Below, one piece after another: positions 1 to 32,345 of a DNA stretch of 64,000 bases. The stretch is taken from positions 68,104,697 to 68,168,696 of the forward strand of contig CM060318.1 of the NCBI GenBank assembly GCA_030674155.1, written 5' to 3'. The translations under genes and the position numbers were made by a program. Below the pieces are notes generated by a model that ran no database searches, was not told the origin of the DNA, and was given only the letters and a program-made list of their open reading frames with translations. This stretch comes from Stramonita haemastoma. Taxonomy: Eukaryota; Mollusca; Gastropoda; Neogastropoda; Muricidae. Numbering within the stretch: the stretch's first letter is position 1; each line of letters starts with the position of its first letter.

Positions 1-19604
<19,604 letters not shown>

Positions 19605-20334
19605 AGCTCTACTCCAAGGACATGTTGTACAATAAGTGAAAAGACTGATGAAAATGGATTATACACGCAAAAAGTGTATGAAGAAAAGGTGTTTTGTTGT
19701 CATAGATATTTTAATCATGTTACTTGCATTTTGTCCAGATGGTTTTGTATGTGCTGCTTTGAAATGTTGATTATATACTGTAGTTAAAGAAGATGAAGAA
19801 AATTGTCTTGGACCACAGACAAAAACCAGCCAAGCAAGGATGATGATAAGATTGTTTATGATGAGAAGGTTTGGATTATGAGCTATGCAACCATCTGAAA
19901 AGAAACCTGTTGGTTAGTGGACTGGTCATTTCATTTACAATTTTATTTTCTCGGGTATGAAATCACCAGCCACATTTTTTAACACATATCAAGAAAATCA
20001 AACTTTCCCTTTTTGATGCAAATATCCTGTGTTGTGAAAGACAGTGCAGATACTGTCATGCCATTTGCACAGTCCTTGAACCATGCAGCAGGTGACAGTT
20101 GTTAATTATTCCATCTATCAGCCAAGTTTTGCCAAAGCATTGTGTCACTGAGGTGTTGTACACATCTGCCTTCTGTTAAGAGTTCATATATTTTTTGATT
20201 TGAATAATTTTTGTTGTTGAATCTTTGAAACTGTATGAATAGTTATGGTTTTACCCCTGAGCTGGGGTGAGTTTTTTTTTAGAATTATTTTCCTCATCTT
20301 TTGTCCACATTTATCAGGGTACGGGCTTTTCTCC

Positions 20335-20340
20335 AATAAA
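20335..20340 (+). promoter_or_regulatory. Candidate polyadenylation signal (AATAAA)
   Basis: This is the first clear AATAAA after the stop codon at 19604, in an AT-rich 3' UTR-like context. It would give a 3' UTR of about 0.75 kb. No cDNA evidence is available and other AATAAA motifs lie further downstream. Confidence 0.4.
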
Positions 20341-20349
20341 AAATCAAAA

Positions 20350-20620
20350 TATTCTACACACCCATTTTACACAATCACACAGATCCATTTCACTCAGTCA
20401 CACAGACCCATTTTACTCAGTCACACAGACCCATTTCACACAGTCACATAGACCCATTTCACACGGTCACACAGACCCATTTCACACAGTCACACAGACC
20501 CATTTCACACAGTCACACAGACCCATTTCACACAGTCACACAAACCCATTTCACACAGTCACACAGACCCATTTCACACAGTCACACAGACCCATTTCAC
20601 ACAGCCACACAGACCCATGC
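20350..20620 (+). repeat. 23-bp minisatellite in the 3' UTR/flank
   Basis: About eleven units with CCCATTTCACACAGTCACA, the first few diverged. It lies just after the candidate polyA signal. Confidence 0.9.
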
Positions 20621-20964
20621 AGGTAATTTGACCTGTGCATACATGATTTTTTTTGCATCTTCCCTTTTTAAAAAGTTAAATAGAAGTTGGGTGCAAGTGC
20701 CAGTTCTACATATGTATGAAACATATCACACCTGCTTTACTGTGTTATATGAAACATGACAAGTGGCCAGGTACTGGTTGTGTGTAGCTATCACTGATGT
20801 GTGTGATCTGATTTTTGTTCTTGTACGTATGATTGTTTTACACTTGCCACAGTGATGGAGATCTGAGCATGTTTATTATCACTGTGACATGTTCTTAACA
20901 TATCTTTTTTGTCCAATATGAAAACATATCAAACCATTTATGCAATGTTTAATGTTTCTATGGT

Positions 20965-21032
<68 letters not shown>

Positions 21033-21969
21033 TTGAGGGTTTTTTTTCCTCAGAAAGGTATGATTTTGATATACTCTTATACAAATCTTAAAGACTTGAG
21101 CACAAGAACTTAAAAAAAAAGATTATCAATATTCAAAAATGCAAAGAATCTATTGACCTTATTAGTACTTAATGTTGTAGATCTGCCAGTGAATTAGCTT
21201 TGTAGCTTTGCAAAACATGGGGGAAAGTGTTTTTCACCTGTGGTCATTTTGTTTGATGCTGTGATGGAGTCCCTGCTCCCCACACAACAGCTAGAGAAAG
21301 GCCCCACACATGACCTTGACCTTAGATACAGAGGGAACGAAACTATACCCACAAGTGAAGTTAAAAATCCTGCAATCTTCTCCTGAAGGGCAGTTTCAGA
21401 ATTGAAGACAAGAAGAAGCCTGGTATGATACAACCATCGCATAAACATTCAAGAAGAAGTGACAAGAACTTCAGGAAGAAAAGGTATCATCCAAAAAGGA
21501 GGAAAACTGTGTTGCTATAGTGAACTTGGAAGTGATTAACCGACAACATTGTCTTCCTCTCCGTTTCAGTTTGGATAGGTATTGCAGTGTGGCTACTTCA
21601 CGAGCTGTATTCTGCCAAAGAACAGTATGTGATTTTGAATGGACTGACTTGACAGGTGCTTAACGGCAGTGCAATGCATTTTCACTCATATAACAGACAT
21701 TAATGTTGCTGTTTGAGCATTTGACGACGAAGAACAAAAAGAAAGGACTGATTTAGGCATAATTCTTGAGTCAGACTGGTACATGGTAACTGTCAAGGTA
21801 GTGTTCTGCGGGCCTTTCTCTAATGCTTTGTCATACTGTGATTATGATTGTGTGGGTTTTATAAGATGGTCAGCAGGCTTCAGTCAAGCTCTGGCATTAT
21901 TCTTACTGTTGTTGTTGTTGTTGTTGTGGTAACAGCCGGTGGTAGGAAAGAGAGTGGATTGTGATAAAC

Positions 21970-22215
21970 TGATATCAGATGGCATCATCCCAGTGAAGAT
22001 TGAAGGTCACATGATGACGTCATCCCAGTGAGATTGAAGGTCAATGATGACGATCCATGAAGTGAAGTCACATGATGACGTCATCCCATGAGAAGTCAGA
22101 TGTATCCATGAATATAGAAGTCAGATCACCATGATTGAGTCACTATACATCCCAATGAAGATAGAAGGTCACATGATGAGTCATCCAGTGAATATAGAAG
22201 GTCATGTGATAGCAT
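21970..22215 (+). repeat. Degenerate minisatellite with CRE-like palindromes
   Basis: Six or so units of about 35-40 bp around TCACATGATGACGTCATCCC. The perfect CRE palindrome TGACGTCA occurs at 22015-22022 and 22076-22083; other units have lost it through small deletions. Confidence 0.75.
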
Positions 22216-24924
22216 CCACCTGACCTGTGTGTCCTCTATATTATTCCATATCTGTTCTGGAAATTTTTTATTAAATGTGAAAATATGATTCCGATTGTCA
22301 AAATCCAATTTTTTCAACAACAAACATGTCATTCTCTCACCTCCCCCCCCCCTTCTCTCTCTTATACCCCCCCCCCCCCCCACACACACATTATGACATA
22401 CAAACATATATACACACACATACACCTATCTTAATATCTTCCTTTATGGAAACTTGAAAAAAATCTGAACAGTATTCCGTTATCAGACGTGTTAAGATTT
22501 GCTAGTTGGTGAGAAGAAACAAATGGTATGTATTTTTGCATTGTTTGAGGTGCATGGTTCAATTGTCGTTAAATTAGAAAGAAAAGTGTGTTTTTTTTCT
22601 ATGCATAAACTTGCTAGGATTGTGTGTATACTACATTACCTGTATACATCAGGTAAGTGGCCTGGATACCTATGTACAATAGGTGAGGTTTGTAAAGAGC
22701 TTTGGTGAATTTTTCTTTAATATGTAATTTTTTTTATCATTGATAGAAAAAATTTTGATAGCTAGAATTATACACCATGAACTATGCCTTTTTGAAAAAA
22801 ACCAACCCAATCTTTAAAAGTTGATGTAATGCATTGTTGAGGAAGACTGATGCACTGTAGTTGTGTAACTGATTTTCAGCTACTGTGGCATAACTATGCC
22901 TTTTAAATTTTAGACACGATACCCACACATGGATTGTTTGGGTTGTTAGGATATAAAAAAAAAGTCAAATCAAATCAAATCAGATCCTATCCAGTCCAAT
23001 TAAAATTTACAGAGCCCATACCACTACCAGACCTGACGTGATGTGACTTGTATTTAACACAGTTGTCAGTTTCCCTTACCTCAGCTGCTGTCCATTCCAT
23101 TCTAGCCCAGGTGGGGCCAGCCAGTGTTGATTGCAGCAGGAACTGATCATTCTTGGACTTGGCAGTTTCATGAAGGGAGGGGCATGGGGGTAAAAGAAAG
23201 AGGTGCACTGATTTTAGCACTGGGCCCTGGGCCATTGACTGAGTTGGGCTGAATAAGTATGGGATGATTTTTCTCTGAGCTCTTTGAAGAGTTGTTGGGG
23301 CACTGCACTGAATTCATGGTATGGGCAGGTTGAACATGGTGGAGTCCGCACTTCTCCAGGTAGAAGATGCATGCTGGGTGTGGTGTGTGCCGTTTTCATA
23401 ACTATGATCTTTGTACTTTGAAATGATCACCAGTGCCATGCACTCTGATCGTAACTTGTGTTGAGTTACATTGAGGAGCAAGATGGTTCAGCATCCATGA
23501 TGACAGACTTCTCATCTCAGTGATCTTAGAGTCATGGGTCTGAACCTTATTATCCCCCTTGTTAACAGAGGTTGCAGATTTTAACCATTTTATATACAGA
23601 CCTGCCAATTTATAAAGACACCTTGTTTTCCTTCACTTCTGCAGCAGATCAAGGCAGTATTTACCTGAAAGGTAGGCCATTCATAGTTATCAGCATTCTG
23701 TGGGTTGTGGAACCTGCAATACTCAGTTTGCTCCCAAGATGCACTTGGTAAGCATTTTCTGAATAATTATGTGAGCAACACACTTGGTGACCTGAACTAT
23801 TGTTGTTGTAATGGTTGGATGTTCCCCAGCTTAACACCCTGAGGATCACCGGGAACATGCAGAGTGCTCACACTCCTCACATCTGGGAATCACTGTGAGA
23901 CTGTTTGTACACACTGGATGAGAAGTTTGCTTGTATAATATTTGGCTATTTTCAAGTACCCTACGGTATAGTCAACCATATTCCAACTTCAGAGGCTTTT
24001 TGTCTTTTTTGGAGATGCTAATTGTTTGACTAAGGGCTTGTGATGTAAGTGGGATTTTCTTAAGGCTTATGGTGATGCCTTTGGGGAAAAATTCAAATGG
24101 AAAACTACGCATTTTGGATAGTGCCAGTTCAGCTTATTCTGAAAGAGAAAATAACTTAAGAAGGGTTATCAACAATCTTGCCAGTATTTCTCAGTGTAAA
24201 TATTTTACTGCCAAAAATTATCACAGGGTAATACAATGTTGAAACAAAGTGGCATCTTTTGTCACATTGAGCAGTATGTAAACCTTTTTGTGTCACATTA
24301 ATTCTTGCTTTTGATGTCACACCTGACTCAAGACTAGCATTCTGCTTTTATTTTCAGGACTGACAACAGCGAGATGGGTCTTTGGGGTTTTCAGTCACCC
24401 ATTCCGCCAATATTCCTTCATTCTGTTTGTAACCTAGGAGGACAGATTACAGTCATGCCTAGGCTAACATTACGTAAAAACTTGCAATACTAAGTTATAA
24501 AGATTACAAAGATACATGCTCACCATAACAGGAATATGTATTATTATAAAGAATGCTAAAAGATTGTCCAGGGTTTATCATGAAACAGGGTGTTTATATA
24601 GAATCTGCAGCCAGACATTTTTTTTTTTTTTAATTTACTTAATCTTTCTATGTGTGGACAGCTGAGTTGGAGATGTTTGTTGGTCAGGCATTTATTGCAA
24701 GACATCCTCCAAGGGGCTTTGTCCTATGACACAGACCAATGTGTCACAAGTCCATGGACTTGTCCAGTGACTGGAGTTGTGTGCTCCTGATCTGACAGTC
24801 ATTGAGGACAAAGACAGAGTCTCCACAAAGTGTTAGTGGAAGGAAATGTCCATGGGTTGTATGTCACATTGGCTCTGCCTCTTTGGACCCAGAAAGGCGT
24901 TTGTAATTGTGTGAAGCTTTTTCT

Positions 24925-25017
24925 GTTCCTGGGCTGAGCTCCGAGGTTTACCAATGGTGAGATTTTTTGTGTATGGGACCATTTCAACCCACCATTAGGG
25001 TAGCTGGATTCCTTCTC

Positions 25018-25018
<1 letters not shown>
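24925..25018 (-). mobile_element. SINE family B tail fragment, inverted
   Basis: GGGCTGAGCTCCGAGGTTTA ... TAGGGTAGCTGGATTCC, as at 9535-9617. A pure (AT)n array follows. Confidence 0.55.

Positions 25019-25020
<2 letters not shown>

Positions 25021-25101
<81 letters not shown>
25021..25101. repeat. (AT)n microsatellite, pure
   Basis: About 40 AT units, self-complementary. Confidence 0.95.
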
Positions 25102-25105
<4 letters not shown>

Positions 25106-25470
25106 TATGTTGTTGTCGCTGGCTTTTTTGTTGTTGATTTTTTGGTATGTGTGTGTGTTTATAAAGTATGCATCTACCAGTCATTTAGTCCGCTTGCTAT
25201 TTTTCTTCACAGTGGTCCATTTTTTTCTGACTTGTCAGTATTCTGCCAATATAGGATCCCCTCCTCTGGATTCTGACAGTCCCTGCATGCAGCAGGAGCT
25301 GAGGTGACAGGTGAGGGAGGACAGGTACAGGGTCTGTAGCACTGGACAATGACTACATGCCCTGTGTGAGGAAGCTGGGGTCATTGCTGTTTTGTTCCTG
25401 AAGAGTATTTAGATTTGATCAGGGAGTGGTGTACATCTCACCATTGTCATTGTCAGGCATGAAATCAGTA

Positions 25471-25694
<224 letters not shown>

Positions 25695-26329
25695 ACCCCT
25701 GAAAACTTGACAACCAGTTCCCTCCATTCCTCTCTCTGTTCTGGTGGCTTAGCATTTCTGAAAAAGTCGATATTTCAAATAGAAATAAATTATTGGTAGT
25801 GTAGAAAAATTACACAATCCTCTTGCAGTTTTACTCAATTTTTTTCAATGCCTGCAGACAATCACCCTCACCTTGACATATCTCATTGTCGGGTCGATCC
25901 TTAAGGCACTACTGAAGGTTTTGTAACCAGCTCCCGCCACTCCTAGCAATTGTCAGCTTTCAGTAGTACGTCATTCCCCTCTCTTTTCATCCTTTTCTCT
26001 GTCTGCCTTTTTGTCTCCTTCCTTCTACAATTCCTGGTATGACGGTCTTGGCCAGTCCAGATGTTCATGTGTAATGCCTGTATACCACTTCATTTTTTTT
26101 TCGCACTGAAATCAGGAGCTCTTCATACGATCCGATGGCCCTTTCAGTTCTGGTTTTCACTTCTCTGATGGTTATGTTATCTCTATATGAGATACAAAAA
26201 AGTTTGCGAAAGCATCTCATCTTCATTGCTACCCAGGCAGTGCCACACAACCACTATAAATGGAAAGATGGGTGTTCTTGACATTGGGACGCCCTCTTGG
26301 CCACTATTCAGTAGATTGTGATTGTATGC

Positions 26330-26397
26330 CTAGGGTTTAGTTTTAGCTGTAAATGGGTACCTGCCCTCTTTAGGGACAGGAAAGGTTAAGCAGCAAA
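26330..26397 (+). mobile_element. SINE family C fragment
   Basis: AGCTGTAAATGGGTACCTGC then CCTCTTTAGGGACAGG, the middle of family C. Confidence 0.6.
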
Positions 26398-27481
26398 CTG
26401 TTTTGTTTTTCCCACCCCCACCCCCGACTTTGTTTTGCATATGCAGGCATTGAATTCATGCAAATTCTCTCAATCTACACTCATACATTTGAAATGAATT
26501 TATTTATTCTTGGGAATGTGGGGGTTTTTTGTTTGTTCGTTTTTTTTGCATGTATAGCCATTTTTTTTTTGGTTTCACCAGAAAGGCAGCTGTACTCTGT
26601 TTTCCTGGAGATAAAACTGTTACACAAAACAGATTCCCGAGAAAGAAACGCTGTACTATGAGTTTGGTTGTACTTCTTTTGTTCCACATTGATTCATGTG
26701 CTGTTTTGTTAATGGCGTTTTGGTCTCAAAATGGCAGCGCCTGTATGTACGTCTTTATTCATTTTGTTTTTACTTTTAATTCTGAATACATTCCATTTGA
26801 TGATGTTGTTACTATTTAAGCTGTCTTATAGGTTTTCTTTATGTCGATTGTACTTTTTGTGGGTTTTTGTTTTCGTGGGTATCCAAATGTGAAAGATTTA
26901 AGAATTTCAGTTATTTTTTGTTTTCTGGCTTTATTGTTGGACATTGTGTATACTTATGGTACCAGTAATTGTGATGTTCATTCATTTCTTGAAGAGAGGA
27001 GATGGGGAAGGGTTGATCTGTAACTTTAACGTTGTGTATTTACTCAGAATCTCCTGTTGTGATTTATATGAAACCATAAGTTGTGACACACACAGTGCCT
27101 TTGTTGTGTGGAACATTCCATGGCCTGGGCATCTCCTGTGCGTAATATTTCAGCTGATCTGGTGCCTGGTCTGATTTGTGATGCTATAGCAAAACCACAG
27201 AGATTTAAAAGAACAGTGTTGTGGGGATCCTTCAGCGCAAGCCTCATTCGCTGTGAAGTAGGTTGTGATGTATAGGTATAGTAGAAATCTCGTTCAACAG
27301 ATGTAGATGGGTTATTTGAAGGAAGCTGTTTAATGTCTTTATTGACTTGGTGTGTTTGAATGTAAAAAAGTATTTGTCCTCTGCGCAGATTTTGTAACTT
27401 ATGTGAATTAAACCGTGTCTTTTGAAAACCATGATGCAATGCGCTTGTGTTTGTTTGTTTGTTTGGATGTATATTGTAATT

Positions 27482-27705
27482 GGGGACGGGAGAGCTCAGT
27501 GGTTAGACACTCACTTTCCCCCAGCCAAGGTTAAGCAGCATCTAGCGTGGTTACGAGTTGGATGGGTGACCTTTTTCGCGCCTTGGTTTCAGTGCAGTCC
27601 CCAGTTCACCCAGCTGTGAATAGGTACCTGCACTCTTTAGGGACAGGGAAGGTGAACCTACGAGGGAGAGGAGATGGGCGCCGCCCTCAACATGCTGGCC
27701 CATAT
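27482..27705 (+). mobile_element. SINE family C with chimeric tRNA/5S head
   Basis: A-box-like GAGCTCAGTGGTTAGACAC, then the 5S-like block CAAGGTTAAGCAGCATC ... GTGGTTACGAGTTGGATGGG with TGACC, then the family body to ATGCTGGCCC. Confidence 0.8.
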
Positions 27706-27715
27706 ATATAAATAG

Positions 27716-28005
27716 GATGGTGGCAGGATGGTTAAGACGTTCACCTGCCAATATGTAAACCGTGAGTTTCTGGGTTCGTACCCAGCCTCGCCCTTTCTTC
27801 CCAGTTTGACGAAAAAATCGAACTGAATGTCAAAATCATTGGGATGAGACTAGAAACCGAGGCCCCGTGTGCGTACGCACGCAGAACATCTTGCGCACAC
27901 GTTAAAATCCCGTTCCGCCTTTCGGAAGAGCAGGGTATCGTGTGCCGGTAGGAGCGGATGACAAAATTATAAAAAAAAACCCAGCATGCACACAGGTGTC
28001 GTTCG
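27716..28005 (+). mobile_element. SINE family B, 5' and core parts
   Basis: TGGCAGGATGGTTAAGACGT head, GGGTTCGTACCCAGCC B box, GACGAAAAAATCGAACTG, and GAAACCGAGGCCCCGTGTGC core. The tail breaks off near 28005. Confidence 0.8.
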
Positions 28006-28338
28006 GAGGTTTTGCTCTTTTTGCGTTTCTTTGCCTTGTTTTTGCTGCTTGTTTGTATTGTTTGAAATCAGTATTTTGGTGTACTCATTTTTAAAAAATA
28101 CCAACAGAGTTGCTCCTTACTTTGCAGCCCTCATCTCTCATCTCATCGCCCCCTATACCCCCTTGTCTAAGTGAACAGACGTAAAATTGAAGACACACTC
28201 TCTATCAAGAACGTCAAAGTAGGGAAACCTCTCTACACACTTATGTCCCAGCTTACTTCAGTACTGCAGGACATTACACGAATTTAATTTCCATAGTCAT
28301 CTCTCTCCCCGAGACAGCCGCGTAAGAGAGGACTGACG

Positions 28339-29415
28339 TCATGCCGCCTGCACAGCGGACCTGCCGGCTTTCTTCCCACAGAGAAACAGTGTCTTGGCAG
28401 CGGCCGTGAACCGCTGACTGAAGGCCATGTAGAAGACGAAGTTGACAGAGGAGTTGATGAGGTTGAAGAGGAGGGAGAGGGAGATGGTGGCGAAGGACAG
28501 GTTGCGGTAGCGGCCCACGTCAGAGAAGCCGTCCTTCTGGAACAAGAGGCGGGCCACCTGCACCACGATGGAGGGCAGGGAACACAGCACGAAGACCACG
28601 CAGATGCTGATCAACGTCTTGGTCACCTGACGCTGCTCCGCCGCCTTCTTCTCATCGTCCCTGCCCGCCGTCAGCTGCAGCCTGGTCTGACGACTGCGCA
28701 GCAGGGTCAGCAGGATGGCGGCGGTGCAGTAGGTCACCAGGACGACCGGCAGGTAGTTGAAGGGAACGGCCATCACCAGGTCGTTGTACAACACCACAAA
28801 GTCCAGGTTGTCTGAGGTGAACTTGGTGAAGGTGATGTACTTCACCGTGGCGTTGTATTTGGCACTGAACGTTTCGTGGATGTCGAACAAGAGGTAAGAC
28901 TGAAAGCCCAAAGCGAAGGGAAGAATGGCTAAGACGACGCAGGCCACGAGGATTTTGTTGCGGGTGAGCAGGGTGGGTGCTTTGAGGGGGTGGAGGACAG
29001 CGATGTAGCGCTCCACAGCGATCATGCAGGTGTAGAGGCGGGACACCGTGCCCAGCTTGACGGCCACCATGATGGGCAGCGCCTTGTACTCCATCTCCAG
29101 GTTGATGGCCGACACCTCGTCCACGCGCCGGACGATGCACTCCGCCATGGGGCCGAACCAGAGGACGAGGTAGAGCAGGTCCATCAGCGTCAGCCCCGCC
29201 AGCAGCACGTGGGTCACCTCCCCCAGCCCCAGGTACACCAGCACGCTCATGCTCAGAACGTTTCCCGTCAGGCCCACCACAGTGAGGATTGGCTGAAAGC
29301 CGCAGGAAATGACGTCGTTGATGAGCATTCTGGTCTCTCGGGTGATCAATCCTGGTAAACTGTCGGGATCGGCGACTTCCGGTTGTATTGTAGAACTGGA
29401 GTTGAGGAAGTTCAT
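28339..29415 (-). CDS. Class A (rhodopsin-like) G-protein-coupled receptor
   Basis: An uninterrupted frame of 358 codons. The start is taken at the ATG at 29415 (MNFLNSSSTI); the two codons upstream begin with TTG. Seven hydrophobic segments are visible. Marks include GN at 51-52 (TM1), LMD with D79 (TM2), ERY at 135-137 (a DRY variant), TM6 LCSLPS around 278-282 without the CWxP Trp, and NSSVNFVFY at 321-329 in place of NPxxY. The NSSxNFxxY form is common in FMRFamide/peptide-like receptors of protostomes. Sequons lie in the N-terminus (NSS) and second extracellular loop (NAT). The usual TM3 Cys is Lys111, and the second loop has no Cys, so the conserved disulfide is missing. A single coding exon fits lineage-expanded molluscan receptors. 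The ligand cannot be told. Confidence 0.9.
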   Translation of the reverse strand: MNFLNSSSTIQPEVADPDSLPGLITRETRMLINDVISCGFQPILTVVGLTGNVLSMSVLVYLGLGEVTHVLLAGLTLMDLLYLVLWFGPMAECIVRRVDEVSAINLEMEYKALPIMVAVKLGTVSRLYTCMIAVERYIAVLHPLKAPTLLTRNKILVACVVLAILPFALGFQSYLLFDIHETFSAKYNATVKYITFTKFTSDNLDFVVLYNDLVMAVPFNYLPVVLVTYCTAAILLTLLRSRQTRLQLTAGRDDEKKAAEQRQVTKTLISICVVFVLCSLPSIVVQVARLLFQKDGFSDVGRYRNLSFATISLSLLFNLINSSVNFVFYMAFSQRFTAAAKTLFLCGKKAGRSAVQAA

Positions 29416-30510
29416 TTTCAAGCCGGCAGCGTCCGCTGATTAGTGTTCTTCAAAGGCTGGATTTTCCAAAACTGGATGTGTCTGGTGGCTCAAATACCCT
29501 TCCACTTCAGAGTGACGGAGGCCTGGAACACGAAGTAGAGTATTTGTTATGAGCTTCTCCTAAATAAACCCACTTAACTGACGCACATAATTGGGACAGT
29601 TGAAGACCTGAACCAATGAAAAGAAACAAGAGTTTTATAGCAGCAAAATAATAGTGACCAGAGACAGAATGTTTCTTAGTCAACATCTGTCGTCAACATA
29701 GCACACATTTTATTTTAAATCATGGGCAACTGCATATTTTAAGGTTCAAACTGTGGATATTTATGAAATCGGAAATTTAGCTGAATACATTTTTAAAAAA
29801 GAAATGTTAGAAGCAAATATATCCAATCTGCCTTTAAATCAAATTTAGCGTGTTACAATAACGAAGCGTGAATTAAAACTGCAAACAAACTTTTTAAGAT
29901 GTAGGCTATCAAGATGTAAGCACGTTCTGGTTCGAAGTTGAGTTAATTTCTTTTATTCCTCGCGTGTAATTTTTTTTTTCAGCCAGGCTATCGTCCCTTT
30001 AAAAGAAAACAGCAGAACAGCGACGAATAATATAATAAAATGAATATTTACGCATTGATGATAACTGAAGAAGAAAAAATTGAAACAAACAATACCCTGA
30101 AAAAAAAATCCATCCTACAACCCCACCCCCATCCTCCACCAACAATAACCCCCAGAAAAACAAACAAACAAAAGACAGAAACAAACAAACAAAAAAGCAA
30201 AAAAACCCAAACAAACGCCGCCCTACAGCAACGACAACAAACAAGAAAAAAACCATAAGAACCAACGAATGTACGATTGAAAAGATAAACAAGAACGTGG
30301 TTATATTCCCTACCAACCATCCCTACTAAAAGCCCTTAGGCGCAGGCCAAGATTCAGATCCGCATCATGAAACGCCCTACCCGTACCAAGTACCATCCCC
30401 CAACCCCCCAAACCAACAAACCAACAACATCAAATGGGGAAAAAAAAACATTATATGCACGCTAATACGCGCTTACTCAGACCTGCTGGCGTGCTCATTT
30501 AGTTTGTAAG
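29416..30510. other. Upstream of the GPCR: no feature recognised
   Basis: AT-rich unique DNA, with an A-rich, C-rich low-complexity stretch at 30060-30260. It should contain the GPCR promoter on the minus strand, but no motif could be assigned. Confidence 0.4.
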
Positions 30511-30514
30511 AATA

Positions 30515-30525
30515 TCTATCTATCT

Positions 30526-30569
<44 letters not shown>

Positions 30570-30577
30570 CATCTATC

Positions 30578-30610
<33 letters not shown>

Positions 30611-30658
30611 ATATCTATACACGCATACAGGATTGTAGGTTTTTATCACTCTAATATA

Positions 30659-30705
<47 letters not shown>

Positions 30706-30728
30706 CGTTATGTGTGTGTTGTCGGGTG

Positions 30729-30792
<64 letters not shown>
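30515..30792. repeat. Compound microsatellite: (TATC)n, (AT)n, (GT)n
   Basis: Adjacent tetranucleotide, AT and GT arrays with few interruptions. Confidence 0.95.
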
Positions 30793-30795
<3 letters not shown>

Positions 30796-31074
30796 AAATG
30801 AACACAGTTTAATTAGAAAAGTGTTCCGGTAATTGATTGCTTAACGTTTCTTTGTCTACACTCTTCATCTTTTCCCAATAGTTCACTTTTGTTCCGTAAT
30901 TAACTATTGCACTTACAGCCAGTTGAAAATACAGTTGTTTGTCATTCAGGGCTTAAAAAAAAGGAAATAAGTAAACAAAGAAATAAAATAAATGTGTAGA
31001 TGAACAAATAACAAAAACATTTTCATGTGCGGGAGCATACGCACACGTGCGCGCGGCGCCGCAGCGGGTAGTGT

Positions 31075-31229
31075 GTGCATGCGTGTGTGTGTTGTGTGTG
31101 TGTGCGTGTCGTGGTGTGTGGTTGTGTGTGTGTGTGTGTGTGTAGCCTATGTGCATGTGGGTGTTGCATGCGTGCCAACACATACACACACACACGCCAC
31201 ACACGCACGCACGCACGCACACACACACA

Positions 31230-31275
<46 letters not shown>

Positions 31276-31546
31276 GCAGTGTATGGGTTGTGCATAGGCA
31301 TATACCAGTACGTACATGTGTATAAGTATTCATTGCAGTGGATGTATGAGCGCGCGAATATGTGCATGTAAATGCACAGGGGTGTGCATGTTTATGTGCT
31401 TGAGTGCGTGCACACATGTGTGCGCGTGACAACTCTGTGTGTGTGTGTGTGCATACTTATGTATGGATGTGTGTGTGCGCGCGTGTGTGTGTGCACGTGC
31501 ATGGACGCTCGGGCATGTGTTCTAGTATTAGACCCCCCCTTTCTCC

Positions 31547-31600
<54 letters not shown>

Positions 31601-31667
31601 CAACACACACACAAACAACACACACACACAACACACACAGACAGACAGACACACACACATACAAACA

Positions 31668-31730
<63 letters not shown>

Positions 31731-31755
31731 ACACACACACATACACACACACAGA
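31075..31755. repeat. GT-rich then CA-rich microsatellite region
   Basis: (GT)n near 31085-31142, (CA)n at 31195-31272 and long (CA)n at 31550-31755. GT then CA on the same strand makes a large imperfect inverted repeat. Frames in it are artefacts. Confidence 0.9.
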
Positions 31756-32039
31756 TAACTCGCTCGGGCACATGTCGGCCTATAGCAACAAAAACAGAAA
31801 ACGGTAGCGCATCACGCGCATGTATACTACGCTACACGTGTGTTCGACCGTGTGCTTGGGAGCATTGCAAGGATGGAGACTTGACTGTGATGTGAATTAA
31901 AGCCAGTGCGCACTTTGAATCAATATCTTCCTTCCTTTATATTCTGGCATTGCTTTGAAGGGCGAGCAAACTCTGTCGAAGCGACCTTTGGCCTACAGTT
32001 ACCATGACGAAATACAGTCGAAGAAAAATACATATTCTC

Positions 32040-32345
32040 CTCCTCTCCCTTCTCGTCCTCCAACACTCAGACAGCAACTATTGTTGTCTGTCATATGAGC
32101 GAAAATGCGTTGTACTGCCGTTACGCGCGCTTGACAAGTGAGGCCCAGAGCAGCCGGTGTGGGAGAGAATTGCTGTTTTAGTCTTTCTGGGGAAAAGGCA
32201 GCAAAGTGGACCAAGAAGGCAGAAAATAGACAAGAAGGAGGTGACAGAGAGCACATAGAAAGAGAGGGATAGAAAAGAGGGAATTCATAGCACATCATTT
32301 CCAGAAGGTGGGGGATGTTCCTTACACTGACAATCCCTCGGCATC
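32040..32345 (+). mobile_element. Repeat family D
   Basis: Best copy: TATTGTTGTCTGTCATATGA, GCGAAAATGCGTT, GAGAGGGATAGAAAAGAGGG, TTCCAGAAGGTGGGGGATG and a CCCTCGGCATCCCC end. Confidence 0.65.

Larger units (their letters stand above)
19605..21965 (+). other. 3' UTR and flank of the Ig/DB/FN3 gene
   Basis: AT-rich, stop-rich sequence with the candidate polyA signal, the 23-bp minisatellite and an (AT)n array at 20968-21028. No further exon could be supported. Confidence 0.6.

Noticed and set aside
26458..27023. Hydrophobic frames suggesting a small membrane protein
   Set aside because: T-rich non-coding DNA gives Phe/Leu/Val-rich translations in several phases; no splice sites or codon bias.
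27044..27439. Minus-strand frame of 131 codons
   Set aside because: No recognisable domain, AT-rich context, no splice or start support. Left unassigned.
28652..29358. Frames overlapping the GPCR in other phases on both strands
   Set aside because: Shadow frames of a GC-rich gene; the seven-helix frame explains the region.
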